From Planctomycetota bacterium (GTDB lineage: Bacteria > Planctomycetota > UBA1135 > GCA-002686595): a stretch of 64,000 nt of DNA. The number at the start of each line of letters is the position of its first letter. Positions within the stretch are counted from its first letter, which is position 1. The notes beneath the pieces are model-generated. The model was not told the origin of the DNA. It saw only the letters and a program-made list of their open reading frames with translations, and did not search any database. Of this stretch, positions 55,800 to 64,000 are shown piece after piece. Both the position numbers and the translations under genes were made by a program. Location of the stretch: positions 12,092 through 76,091 of the forward strand of contig JACKHT010000012.1 in the NCBI GenBank assembly GCA_020638855.1, given 5' to 3'.

Positions 55800-56531
55800 C
55801 GCCGAAACCGATGCGGTCGCTGCGGCCGGCAGCTCGTGCATCCGCACGGGGGGAGCTTCGGGCAGCGGGGCGCGCACGATATCCCAGTCTTCGAAGAGGT
55901 ACATGCGGTGCAAGTGCTCGGAAGAAGGGTCCAACTGGCGGTAGCGTTCGACCTTGGCTTCGCGTTCGGCGCGGCTCTTGAGCAGCAAATCAAAGTGGAA
56001 GATGTGCGGTTGCCGGATGGCGAATCCGAGCCCCTTGCGCTCGTGGACTTCGTGGTGGATGGGGCTCTTGGAAAGGTCGTACCGGAAGCAGGGTAGATTC
56101 CGGAACAGCCGCAATTGGCGGTCCTTGTAGTAGGGCTTGTCGGCCAAGTAGCGCAGGCCTCCCTCTTCCTCAACCACCCAATATCGGGGCATGGAGAACC
56201 AGTTCACTCCGGGGAGCTTGGTCAACCGGTCGAGGGCCTTGGGGCTGGCTTGGGACAAGACCTCGTCGGTATCTAAGACGAAGATCCAATCGCCTTGGCA
56301 CTGGGCAAACGCATAGTTCTTTTGGTCGGCGATGCTGCCCGGGAAGGGGCGCTCGTAGAGCCGCACGATGGGGCAGGTGAGCGCGAGTTCCAGGGTGTTG
56401 TCCCGGCTGCCACCGTCGACCACCACGATCTCATCGCAGTACGGGGTCAACGACTGCAAGGTCGCCTGGATGGTTGTGGCGTTGTCTTGGCAGATGACCA
56501 CGCCACTCATGTGGATTCGTGTGCGGGTCAC
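55782..56531 (-). CDS. GT2-family glycosyltransferase (WaaE/KdtX-like)
   Basis: 249 residues. N-terminal MSGVVICQDNATTIQATLQSL and EIVVVDGGSRDNT, then FVLDTDE with the metal motif at 87-90. This is the pattern of the WaaE/KdtX-like group that modifies the lipopolysaccharide core or similar glycans. Overlaps the upstream GT2 gene by 4 nt (ATGA), so co-translated. Confidence 0.86.
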   Translation of the reverse strand: MTRTRIHMSGVVICQDNATTIQATLQSLTPYCDEIVVVDGGSRDNTLELALTCPIVRLYERPFPGSIADQKNYAFAQCQGDWIFVLDTDEVLSQASPKALDRLTKLPGVNWFSMPRYWVVEEEGGLRYLADKPYYKDRQLRLFRNLPCFRYDLSKSPIHHEVHERKGLGFAIRQPHIFHFDLLLKSRAEREAKVERYRQLDPSSEHLHRMYLFEDWDIVRAPLPEAPPVRMHELPAAATASVSASDPKA

Positions 56532-57526
56532 CGCGAAGCCTCCAAAACGGTGGGCGCTGCCGACTCGGCTTCGGCGGAAACCCGCCGCAGCTCGTCGATC
56601 AATTGCGCCACGAAGATGCGTTTGGAACGGCGCCGGATGGCGCGATCTTCACCCTGGAGAGGTTTGAGCTTGCTATGGCGTTGGAGGTGGGCCTGGTACT
56701 TCACGAGCTTGGTGAGGTTCGGGAGCGGGCGTCCCAAGAGCTGCATGATGCGGATGTATTCGATCGCCTGGACGCGGTGTCCTTCGAGCACGTAATCCAA
56801 GCTGATGCGCCCCGCTTCGACCGGGTGCGCCACCCGCGCCTTGGGCTGGTACACGACCCGTCCGCCTGCTTCCATGATCCGGATGGCCACGTAGGTGTCC
56901 TCTCCACCGCGCAAGCCGGTTGCCCGGTTCGGTCCCAATTCCGGCGGGTAGGGATGTTGCAGCAGGGCTTCCCGGCGCCAAGCGCAGTTGGCCCCAAGCG
57001 GTACCCCGTCGATCTTGTCTTCCGTGGGATACACGTAATCGACCTGTTCGTTGCCCATGTAGTGCTTGGGTCCCATGAACGAAGAAGGCTTGCGCGCGAG
57101 GATGCGGCGATACCAGGTCGGGGGGCCATCCCCGCAAAACTCGGGGAAGACTGGGCCACCCACCCCCACGACCCGGGGGTCGCTGGTGAAGGGTTCCAGA
57201 ATTGCGGCCAGCCATCCCGTGCAAGGGATCGCATCGTCGTCGGTGAAGGCCACAATCTGGCCTCGCACGTGCCCAATCGCGGTGTTGAGCGCGTACGACT
57301 TGCCCGGTTTGGTTTCGAACAAGAGCGAATCAACCAGGCCCTGCAATTCCGATCGGGATCGCTCGGGAACTTCGGATTCCGAGCAGTTGAAGATCAAGCA
57401 CACTTCCGCACCCAATTCCTTGGCTTGGGGCAAGACCTGGGCCAAGTTGGCACGCAATCCGGCGGAGTCCACGCAGGTCGTGATCACGATGCTGCAGGGC
57501 ACTTGGGGTTGGGACTCGGACGTCAT
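56528..57526 (-). CDS. GT2-family glycosyltransferase (galactosyltransferase-like)
   Basis: 332 residues from ATG 57526 (TTG 57565 is a longer alternative). IVITTCVDSAGLRANLAQVLPQ at the N-terminus, AFTDDDAIP with the DDD at about 95-98, and a C-terminal GGEDTYVAIRIMEAGGRVVYQPKARVAH motif with the catalytic Glu-Asp. Second gene of the minus-strand methyltransferase-GT2-GT2 unit. Confidence 0.87.
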   Translation of the reverse strand: MTSESQPQVPCSIVITTCVDSAGLRANLAQVLPQAKELGAEVCLIFNCSESEVPERSRSELQGLVDSLLFETKPGKSYALNTAIGHVRGQIVAFTDDDAIPCTGWLAAILEPFTSDPRVVGVGGPVFPEFCGDGPPTWYRRILARKPSSFMGPKHYMGNEQVDYVYPTEDKIDGVPLGANCAWRREALLQHPYPPELGPNRATGLRGGEDTYVAIRIMEAGGRVVYQPKARVAHPVEAGRISLDYVLEGHRVQAIEYIRIMQLLGRPLPNLTKLVKYQAHLQRHSKLKPLQGEDRAIRRRSKRIFVAQLIDELRRVSAEAESAAPTVLEASR

Positions 57527-57580
57527 CGAAAGCCTGGGGAGTGCCCGATTCGGGGCAGCGGGCAAGAGCGGAGGGGGAGC

Positions 57581-58321
57581 TTAGTGGAAACTCAACGGGC
57601 CATCGGAATCTCCAAAGGCCACGAAGTGATCCCACTTGCGCTTGGTTTCCGTGGCCGGCACTTGGAAGACCACATGGTTGACACCCGTAAGCGGCGGCGG
57701 AGTGCGGAAACGACGCTTGCGAAGGATGGGGTGGGTCGGGAACTGGCTGTGGATGGGCCAGCCCAGGTTCTTGACGAAGTAGTCCAGAGCCCAGCGCACG
57801 CCGGGCATCCAGACGTCATCGACCACCAAAAGGCCTCCCGGCCGCACCAAGCGGGAGAGGTAGTAGATGTCTAGAAACGCATTCTCGAACAGGTGTGCGC
57901 CATCGACCAGGGCAAGGTCAAAGGGCTCGACCTTGTCTTGGACCAGGCGCGGTAGGCAGAAGGCCGAGGATTCCTCGTGCATGTGCAGGGTGGACTCGAC
58001 TCCGGCCTGGCGAAAGGCCACCACACCCGCATTGCCCCAATAACTCGACTGGAACGGATCCATGGCCACGTGGGTGGGGGCGTCGTGCCCCGCGTCGAGC
58101 ATGCCCTGGACGAGGTGCAAGCCCGATGCCCCAAACGCAAACCCTGTTTCGATCGTGCGCGCCGCTCCGAGTTCGCGCGCCAAGCGCTGCAGCTCTTCGC
58201 CTTGCTGGCGCCGCATGGCCGTCACACCGACTTCGCGGAGGTTGCCCGCCTCATCCGGCACGGAACCTCGCTCATGGATGCTCTCCAACACTTCCGAAAT
58301 CCGGTTCTGGGTGGCGTTCAT
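57581..58321 (-). CDS. Class I SAM-dependent methyltransferase
   Basis: 246 residues. Rossmann fold with TIETGFAFGASGLHL as motif I (near 57-70), AMDPFQSS, and a DLALVDGAHLFENAFLDI motif IV-like strand, as in the Methyltransf_24 group. It probably methylates a sugar or amino sugar in the neighbouring pathway. Its TAAAAT box lies 6 nt upstream of the ATG. First gene of the minus-strand unit. Confidence 0.8.
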   Translation of the reverse strand: MNATQNRISEVLESIHERGSVPDEAGNLREVGVTAMRRQQGEELQRLARELGAARTIETGFAFGASGLHLVQGMLDAGHDAPTHVAMDPFQSSYWGNAGVVAFRQAGVESTLHMHEESSAFCLPRLVQDKVEPFDLALVDGAHLFENAFLDIYYLSRLVRPGGLLVVDDVWMPGVRWALDYFVKNLGWPIHSQFPTHPILRKRRFRTPPPLTGVNHVVFQVPATETKRKWDHFVAFGDSDGPLSFH

Positions 58322-58327
58322 GGGGCG

Positions 58328-58333
58328 ATTTTA
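58328..58333 (-). promoter_or_regulatory. TAAAAT box 6 nt before the methyltransferase start
   Basis: On the minus strand TAAAAT ends exactly 6 nt before ATG 58321, and there is no Shine-Dalgarno sequence. Strong candidate for a leaderless promoter. Confidence 0.6.
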
Positions 58334-58467
58334 GCACTCCAGGCCGCCGATTGCACATGCTGCCCAGAGGGGTGCTGGAGCGCGGTTTCGGAGCAGGCCG
58401 CTGCGCTGGACCCCTTGTGCAAAGCTCGGAATCCGCTGGGTCGACCCGGCCCGAATGAACCCTATGC

Positions 58468-58499
58468 TGCTTCCTGCGTTCTGTGCTTCCTGCGTTCTG
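58468..58499 (+). repeat. 16-bp perfect tandem duplication
   Basis: TGCTTCCTGCGTTCTG occurs at 58468-58483 and 58484-58499 without mismatch, in the divergent intergenic region 14-57 nt before the TACACT box of the YdjY gene. Confidence 0.9.
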
Positions 58500-58512
58500 G
58501 CCCGGCCGACCG

Positions 58513-58518
58513 TACACT
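58513..58518 (+). promoter_or_regulatory. TACACT box 6 nt before the YdjY gene
   Basis: TACACT ends exactly 6 nt before ATG 58525; no Shine-Dalgarno sequence. Candidate leaderless promoter, divergent from that at 58328-58333. Confidence 0.6.
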
Positions 58519-58524
58519 AGACCC

Positions 58525-59400
58525 ATGCACCTCCGTCCCTTGCTTTGGTTGGCGCCTTGTGCGCTGTTCTTTGGCGCCCACTCGGCGTCTCCCCGCTCCA
58601 AAGCCCAGGAAACTGCCCTGCAGGGCGGCCCCGAGAAGGTGCAGGAGGAGACGCCTGCCCAAGCGGAACTGCGCTTTGGCCCCGATCAGGCCTGGTTGGC
58701 CATCCCCGTGCAGCTCGAAGTCACCCATGACTACCTCGAGTTCCTGTTGGTCAATCCGCACGGGGCCGTGCACGAATCGCTCCTTTCCACCGAGGTGGAT
58801 GCCCAAGTCCTCAACACCGCGTTCCTCGCCATGGGGCTCGAGCCGGGATCCAATGCCCGTTGGGAAGCACGTGGCAGCGATCCGCTCGATCCGAGCACGT
58901 TGGGGGTGCAGGGGCCCCGACCCGGAGGCGCCGCCGCACCTGCGCGCGATCAATACCAAGTGATTCCGCCCACGGGCGATGGGCTCTATCTGCACTTGGC
59001 CTGGCGCGAGGGGGATGAGTGGTTCTTCTATCGCCTCGAAGACCTGGTGCGCGATCTGGACCGGGCCAGGACCCTGCGGCGGCACAAGTTTGTTTACCTC
59101 GGTTCGTACATGACCGAGGAGGTTCGCTCGGGCACGCCGCGCTTTGCGGCCTCGCTCGAAGGCAACTTGATCAATGCCGCTTTCTTCAAGAATGGCGCGA
59201 CCCTTCTGACCACCGCCGTCGAAGAGTGCGACAAGCAGTCCAACTGGTTGGCGAATGCTTGGTTGCTGCCCGATCGGGGTAGCTCGATGCAGCTGGTGTT
59301 TGCCAAGCAGCCGCTGCTGCAAATGCCCAGCGAATTGGCTTCAAGTTTGGTTACCTTGCCTGCGCTGCAAGCCGAACCCACCGAGGAGCGCGCTCGGTGA
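58525..59400 (+). CDS. YdjY-domain secreted protein
   Basis: 291 residues from MHLRPLLWLA. Signal peptide (hydrophobic LLWLAPCALFFGAHS) then a YdjY-type domain, common in Planctomycetota: the LLVNPHGAVHESLLSTEVDAQVLNTAFLAMGLEPG segment at about 73-107 is the signature. The function is unknown. GTGA overlap with the next gene. Confidence 0.8.
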   Translation: MHLRPLLWLAPCALFFGAHSASPRSKAQETALQGGPEKVQEETPAQAELRFGPDQAWLAIPVQLEVTHDYLEFLLVNPHGAVHESLLSTEVDAQVLNTAFLAMGLEPGSNARWEARGSDPLDPSTLGVQGPRPGGAAAPARDQYQVIPPTGDGLYLHLAWREGDEWFFYRLEDLVRDLDRARTLRRHKFVYLGSYMTEEVRSGTPRFAASLEGNLINAAFFKNGATLLTTAVEECDKQSNWLANAWLLPDRGSSMQLVFAKQPLLQMPSELASSLVTLPALQAEPTEERAR

Positions 59401-60530
59401 AAGCCGGAGCCGGCCCACTTCGACTGCGCGCGCAAGTGGCCTTTGCCCGCCGCGCCTGGGGCCAGCTGCTTCTGGCCGAAGGCTTGATCTTGGCGGTCTT
59501 TGTAGCCTTTTGCTTGCTTTACCTAGCCTTGCGGTCGGGCGCGAAATCCTGGGAAGGAGACCCGCTTGCATTGGCCACAGTGGGCGCCCTTTTGGGGGCC
59601 ATCCTCTGGGTGTACGAATGTTGGCGAACCGAAGGCGAGGTTGCGCGCCATTTGGACCAACGCCTCGGCTTGCGCGGACGGCTCTTGGCTGGTCTGCAAG
59701 CGGAGCAGATCGACCCGCCTAGTGAAATGGGCATGTTGCTGGTCGAGGGGCTCCGCACGGAGGTGTCGCGGCGCGCGATTTGGACCCGCGCCCTGCCGGT
59801 CAAGCTTTGGTTGGTGGCGCTTCCTTTTTTGAGTGGTGCGCTGCTACTCCAAGGAGTCGAGGCCAAGCGTAGCCACCGCATCCGCTGGCATTCGACGGCC
59901 CCCTCGGTGGAACAACTGGGCCAACTGTTGCAGCAATCCCTGGCCGAAGTCGAAAGCCGCGCAGGCACGCAAGCAACCGCCCAGACCCTGCAATCGATCG
60001 AGCGCAGCGTCCGCAGCATGGCGCTCGACATGGAATTGGGCCGCAGCGATGCAAGCGAGTGGGCTCCCAAGCTCGAGTCGATGGCCGAATCCCTCGACCA
60101 AGTGGCCGAGTCGTTTGCGGGGGATCCCGCCTTGGACTCGCTCTTGGATCGCGCTCAAGGTGAACTGACTTGGATCCGTCAACGAACCCAGGATTCGCTG
60201 GGAGCCGATACATCCCGATCTAGCGCGCCGATCGTGTCTGGTGGGGTCTCCACGGGAGCTACTTCCGCCGAACCGGCACCGCGCCCTGGGGGTGGAGCTC
60301 CAGGAACGGAAGGGGAGGCCCTAGTGGGCCCCACCCCGCGGGCCGAGGCGGAGGGCGTCGAGCCTTCGGTTTCGACTCCAGGGGGACCCGATTCCAGCTT
60401 TTCGGCTCCGGAAGTCGACCTCGGGTCCCCGGCCGTGTCCAGCTTGCGCTTGGTTCCTCCCCGTGTCCCGCGGGAGTATCGGGCGTTGATTTCCCGCTGG
60501 CATGCAGGGGAATCCGCCGAGTTCCGCTGA
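59397..60530 (+). CDS. Hypothetical membrane protein with helical domain
   Basis: 377 residues with a GTG start overlapping the YdjY stop. Hydrophobic segments at about 23-45, 58-75 and 135-153. A soluble helical region (170-260) of coiled-coil appearance follows, and the final 100 residues are Ser/Pro/Gly-rich and probably disordered. The N-terminal layout recalls DUF4175-type proteins, weakly. Coupled to the YdjY protein, hence likely envelope-related. Confidence 0.65.
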   Translation: MKAGAGPLRLRAQVAFARRAWGQLLLAEGLILAVFVAFCLLYLALRSGAKSWEGDPLALATVGALLGAILWVYECWRTEGEVARHLDQRLGLRGRLLAGLQAEQIDPPSEMGMLLVEGLRTEVSRRAIWTRALPVKLWLVALPFLSGALLLQGVEAKRSHRIRWHSTAPSVEQLGQLLQQSLAEVESRAGTQATAQTLQSIERSVRSMALDMELGRSDASEWAPKLESMAESLDQVAESFAGDPALDSLLDRAQGELTWIRQRTQDSLGADTSRSSAPIVSGGVSTGATSAEPAPRPGGGAPGTEGEALVGPTPRAEAEGVEPSVSTPGGPDSSFSAPEVDLGSPAVSSLRLVPPRVPREYRALISRWHAGESAEFR

Positions 60531-60654
60531 AGATTCGGAGATCTGGGCTCGGAACCGTCCGGCTTCGAGCCATTGGCAGAACCTCGCCAATGCCGCGGGT
60601 TGAAAGCGTGACCGAACCCGTCAGAATGGCTTGCCCGCGTTGGCTCCCTATCGC

Positions 60655-61902
60655 ATGAAGTCCGAACCGCAACCATCCATCGAATCCCAAGCGACCGGTC
60701 TGTGGTTGGTGGGAGCCCGGGGTGCTATCAGCACCACCCTCGCCTACGGGCTGGGTGCCCTCCAAAGGGGGTGGATTCCGCCCACGGGATTGCTGACGGC
60801 AACGCCCGCTTTGGAGTCCATCGGGTGGGTGCCGTGGGATCGGTGGCACCTAGGTGGGCACGACGTGTGCTTGCGCGATCTGTCCGCATCCGCCCAAGAG
60901 TTGGTGCAGGCCCACATCTTGCCCCCCGGCTGGCCAGCCGCGTTGGCCGATTGGGGGAGCCAATATGAGCAAGCGATCCGTCCCGGCTTGTTGGATGGAG
61001 CCGGCGAAGGCCTCGAGGGGCTGGATCCTGCCAGCGTGACCTTGAGTCAACGCACGCCCCGCGAGCAGATCGCCCAGCTTCAAGCGGACTGGAATCAATT
61101 CGAAGCCGAGCGGGGTCTCGCGACGACGGTGATCGTGTGCTTGGCCAGCACCGAAGCCAAACAGCTTGCGCGACCGGAGTGGGATGTTTTGGAGCAGCTT
61201 GACGCCAGTCTCGATCGCGGCGAGCCCCAACCCGCATCGCTCCTGTACGCCTACGCCGCGCTGGATTCCGGCCGTGCCTTCGTCAACTTTACCCCGAATT
61301 TGGGGTCACGACCGCCGGCATTGCACCAGTTGGCGGAGCTGCGTGGCGTGCCCCATTGCGGCAACGACGGCAAGACCGGGGAAACCCTGCTCAAGACCGC
61401 CTTGGCTCCGATGTTCCATGCTCGCGCCCTGCGGGTTCTGGCTTGGCAGGGGTACAACATGTTGGGCAACCGCGATGGGGCCGTCTTGCGCCAGGAAGGA
61501 CATCGCGAAGCCAAGTTGGCCAACAAGGACGAAGCGTTGCGTTCGATCCTGACCCAGCCCGGTTCACAACCCAACCCGGACTTGCATTCGCACGTGGCCA
61601 TCGACTTTGTTCCGTCGCTCGGGGATTGGAAAACCGCCTGGGACTTCGTGCATTTCGAGGGCTTCCTGGGTACGCGCATGAGCTTGCAGTTCACCTGGGC
61701 GGGCAGCGACTCGGTGCTTGCCGCACCTTTGGTGCTGGATCTCGCGCGTCTAGCGGAATTGGCCCTGCGACGCGGCGAATCGGGCGTTTTGGCCCATACC
61801 GCGTGTTTCTTCAAAGCGCCCCTCGCTGGAGGGACCCACGACTTCCATCGGCAATACCAAATCCTGCTCGACTACTTGGGTGGCGTTGTTCCGCCGTCCT
61901 GA
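60655..61902 (+). CDS. Inositol-3-phosphate synthase family protein
   Basis: 415 residues from ATG 60655 (TTG 60631 is an alternative). Converts glucose 6-phosphate to inositol phosphate, NAD-dependent. Rossmann GARGAIST near 20-27, FVNFTPNLGS, the signature GNDGKTGETLLKTALAPMF with active-site Lys240, and a C-terminal LVLDLARLAELALRRGESG. Four nucleotides before the peptidase gene. Inositol may feed lipids or osmolytes. Confidence 0.9.
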   Translation: MKSEPQPSIESQATGLWLVGARGAISTTLAYGLGALQRGWIPPTGLLTATPALESIGWVPWDRWHLGGHDVCLRDLSASAQELVQAHILPPGWPAALADWGSQYEQAIRPGLLDGAGEGLEGLDPASVTLSQRTPREQIAQLQADWNQFEAERGLATTVIVCLASTEAKQLARPEWDVLEQLDASLDRGEPQPASLLYAYAALDSGRAFVNFTPNLGSRPPALHQLAELRGVPHCGNDGKTGETLLKTALAPMFHARALRVLAWQGYNMLGNRDGAVLRQEGHREAKLANKDEALRSILTQPGSQPNPDLHSHVAIDFVPSLGDWKTAWDFVHFEGFLGTRMSLQFTWAGSDSVLAAPLVLDLARLAELALRRGESGVLAHTACFFKAPLAGGTHDFHRQYQILLDYLGGVVPPS

Positions 61903-61906
61903 GCCC

Positions 61907-63856
61907 ATGACCGACCTCGCCCTTTGCAAGTCGCCCATGGAACTCAAAACCGCGGTCCAAAATGGGGTGCGGGCGAGCCGTCGGGCGCTCCAGGAGTTCT
62001 TGGCCATGCCCAAGGATGTGGCGGCGACAGAGGTCTTGACCGCGTTCAATCAGATTGCCGGAGCGCTCAACGGCTGGGCCCAGCAGGCCAACGTGTTCCA
62101 GCAGGTTCACCCCGATCCCGCGATGCGAGCCATGGGGACGACCATGGAGCAGGAGGTGCATGGGTTCCAATCGGAATTGTCGCTACACCGGGGCGTGTAC
62201 GAACGCTTGGCGTCGATCCGTTTGGATTCCGAAGCGGACTTCGAGGATCGACGCTTCCTCGATCATAGTCTGCGCGACTACCGACGCAGCGGTGTGGACC
62301 GGGACGAGGCGACCCGCGATCGGATCCGCTTGCTCCAGGAGGAGCTTTTGGCGATTGGGCAGGCCTTCGATCGCAACATCGTCGAGGCGAGCACGTCGAT
62401 CCGAGTGGAGGGGGGGCACCGCGAGCTGCGAGGTATGCCCCCTGACTTCCTGGCTTCGCACCTTGAAGACGAACAGGGTGGGGTTTCCATCAGCACCGAC
62501 CCGCAGGATTACCTCCCGATCATGCTGTATGCCGAGAGCCCGGCCGTCCGCGAACAACTGGCCTTCGCGTACAACAACCGAGCCTACCCGGAAAACATCG
62601 AACTGCTCGATCAGATGCTCCGCAAGCGCCGCGAGCTGGCGGTCTTGCTAGGGTTCGCCGATTGGGCCGATTATGTAACCGAAGACAAGATGATCGGCAG
62701 CGGAGCTGGGGTCGCCGAGTTTCTGGCCCGGGTGATCGATCGCGCCATGGATCTTGGGCGGGCTCAGTACGCGGAATTGCTCGCTGCCAAGCAACGCGTC
62801 CAGCCTGACGCGACCCGGCTTGAGGCCTTCGACGTGTCCTATTGGACCGAATGCGTCAAGCGCGAACGATTTGCATTCGATTCGCAAGAGGTTCGGCCGT
62901 ACCTGGCCTACCCGAGCGTGCTGCAGGGTGTGCTTGCGACGGCTTCGGAACTGTTCGGTGTGCGCTTCGAACGCCGGGAAGAAGTGGCGACTTGGCACCC
63001 CGATGCCCACACTTACGACGTTATGGAAGGGGAGCAGCGCTTAGGGCGCTTCTACCTGGACATTTTCCCCAGACCCGGCAAGTTCAAGCATGCCTGCGTG
63101 ATGGATTTACGCGACGGCATTGCCGCGGGTGGAGGTCACACCGAGGTGCTACCCGAGGGGGTTCTGGTGGCCAACTTCCCCCAACCAACGGCCACCGACC
63201 CGGCCTGGATGCTGCACACGCAAGTCACCACGTTTTTCCATGAGTTTGGTCACTTGATGCACCACATGCTTTCGGGTCGCCACCGGTACTTTGGCTTTGG
63301 TGGGTTTGGGGTCGAGTGGGACTTTGTCGAAGTGCCCAGCCAGCTGTTCGAGGAATGGGCCTGGGACCATCAGGTGCTGGCGAAGTTTGCCTGCCACCAC
63401 GCAACGGGCGAACCGATTCCCGCCGACTTGGTCGACCGGCTGCGAGCGGCCGAGGAGTACGGCAAGGGCCTGAGCGTGCTCCGGCAGATGTACCTGGCGA
63501 CGCTCTCGCTCCAATTCCACACCAGCGACCCCGAGACCCTGGATACCACGGCGACCCTGCACGCCTTGCGGCCGAAGATCACCCTGGTGCAGGAGCAAGC
63601 GGGCACCCACTTCCAGGCCTCCTTTGGCCACCTCAATTGGTATTCGGCCATGTACTACACCTACATGTGGTCGCTGGTCATTTCCAAAGACCTGTGGAGC
63701 CAGTTCGCGAAGGATCCCATGGATCGGGAAGTCGGCGCCCGCTACCGGCAGCGGGTGCTCGAAAAGGGAGGGGCTCTAGACGCCTCGGAGCAAGTCCGCG
63801 ATTTCCTCGGTCGAGACTACCGGTTCCAGGCCTGGGAGGCGTGGCTCCAGGCCTAG
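61907..63856 (+). CDS. M3-family metallopeptidase (oligoendopeptidase)
   Basis: 649 residues from MTDLALCKSP. Thermolysin-like zinc site HEFGH at 445-449 with the third ligand Glu some 25-30 residues on, in EVPSQLFEEWAW. C-terminal YYTYMWSLVISKDLW block is family-typical. A cytoplasmic peptidase that clips short peptides. No signal peptide. A stem-loop follows 9 nt after the stop. Confidence 0.93.
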   Translation: MTDLALCKSPMELKTAVQNGVRASRRALQEFLAMPKDVAATEVLTAFNQIAGALNGWAQQANVFQQVHPDPAMRAMGTTMEQEVHGFQSELSLHRGVYERLASIRLDSEADFEDRRFLDHSLRDYRRSGVDRDEATRDRIRLLQEELLAIGQAFDRNIVEASTSIRVEGGHRELRGMPPDFLASHLEDEQGGVSISTDPQDYLPIMLYAESPAVREQLAFAYNNRAYPENIELLDQMLRKRRELAVLLGFADWADYVTEDKMIGSGAGVAEFLARVIDRAMDLGRAQYAELLAAKQRVQPDATRLEAFDVSYWTECVKRERFAFDSQEVRPYLAYPSVLQGVLATASELFGVRFERREEVATWHPDAHTYDVMEGEQRLGRFYLDIFPRPGKFKHACVMDLRDGIAAGGGHTEVLPEGVLVANFPQPTATDPAWMLHTQVTTFFHEFGHLMHHMLSGRHRYFGFGGFGVEWDFVEVPSQLFEEWAWDHQVLAKFACHHATGEPIPADLVDRLRAAEEYGKGLSVLRQMYLATLSLQFHTSDPETLDTTATLHALRPKITLVQEQAGTHFQASFGHLNWYSAMYYTYMWSLVISKDLWSQFAKDPMDREVGARYRQRVLEKGGALDASEQVRDFLGRDYRFQAWEAWLQA

Positions 63857-63865
63857 GGGGCCAGG

Positions 63866-63892
63866 GGGGCGTCTTTCCTGGAAAGGCGCCCC
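63866..63892 (+). terminator. Likely intrinsic terminator after the M3 peptidase
   Basis: GGGGCG-T-CTTTC pairs with GAAAG-G-CGCCCC around a CTG loop, 12 paired positions with one T-G wobble. A short GTTTCC follows; the T tract is weak. Confidence 0.55.
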
Positions 63893-63962
63893 GTTTCCGT
63901 CGATTCTCGGCCGGGTAGGTGGTAACCCTGGGCGGCTCCCGTGACTACAGTCGTACAAAGGA

Positions 63963-64000
63963 GCCGTGCCAGGATCACGCCGTGCCAGGACTGCGCCGTG
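63963..64000 (+). repeat. 16-bp tandem repeat at the right edge
   Basis: GCCGTGCCAGGATCAC (63963-63978) and GCCGTGCCAGGACTGC (63979-63994) differ at four positions; a third copy begins GCCGTG at 63995 and is cut by the window. A GGAG-preceded GTG at 63966 falls inside but cannot be judged as a gene start. Confidence 0.75.

Noticed and set aside
63966..64000. Start of a new gene at the right edge
   Set aside because: GTG is only 2 nt after GGAG, lies in a tandem repeat and leaves 11 codons; it cannot be judged.

Overview
This 64 kb window is a gene-dense, GC-rich bacterial chromosome segment. It is probably from Planctomycetota or a close PVC-group relative. The main lineage clues are a ThuA plus PVC-type dehydrogenase plus CxxCH cytochrome fusion (11681-14989), a YdjY-type secreted protein, a complete N-type (Na+-type) ATPase operon, and MurD with a YejM-like sulfatase, which imply a peptidoglycan-containing, Gram-negative envelope. 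No species can be named from the sequence alone. UGA is an ordinary stop codon here: iscA, iscR, atpF and atpC, among others, end in TGA.

Layout. 1-2755 (minus): iscR-iscS-iscU-iscA-hscB Fe-S assembly operon, cut by the left edge. 2950-8305: a small zinc-ribbon protein, a membrane protein, a YbgC-like thioesterase, a FecCD/ABC-ATPase uptake pair and a TM2-like membrane protein with a small partner. 8302-9186: dprA. 9303-10388: a thioredoxin-fold protein with an in-frame TGA exactly at the first residue of the catalytic CGPC motif (WATW-TGA-GPC); I read it as a selenoprotein, with a SECIS-like hairpin 31 nt downstream. 10496-16951: a DUF7305-like membrane protein, the ThuA/cytochrome fusion, ada and a MarC-family protein. 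16967-23642 (minus): the N-ATPase operon in the order atpD-C-Q-R-B-E-F-A-G, without a delta gene and with a two-carboxylate Na+-type c subunit. 23780-30604 (minus): a hypothetical gene, a SpoIIAA-like gene, clpC, mcsA, murD and a PEGA lipoprotein. 30651: tRNA-Ser(GCT). 30890-42228: YejM-like sulfatase, a secreted hypothetical protein, addB-addA, an SDR and a DoxX-family protein. 42284: tRNA-Ser(TGA). 42407-50405: a GT-C-like membrane protein, a DUF151 protein, asparaginase, the NAD(P)HX dehydratase, a 991-residue helical-repeat protein and a divergent thyX. 50413-58321: a surface-glycan type cluster (two sulfotransferases, FemAB-like, DegT aminotransferase, three GT2 enzymes, a methyltransferase). 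58525-63856: YdjY protein, membrane protein, inositol-phosphate synthase and an M3 peptidase.

How it works together. The window is mostly housekeeping: Fe-S biogenesis, an ion-translocating ATPase, proteostasis, recombination repair and uptake DNA processing, alkylation repair and dTMP synthesis, plus an envelope decoration cluster. Two window-wide patterns are not explained by gene calls. First, at least eight genes have a TANNNT hexamer exactly 6 nt before the start codon, as expected for leaderless mRNAs; the selenoprotein gene is one of them. Second, several short perfect tandem duplications (8, 15, 16 and 26 bp units) sit in intergenic or start-codon regions.
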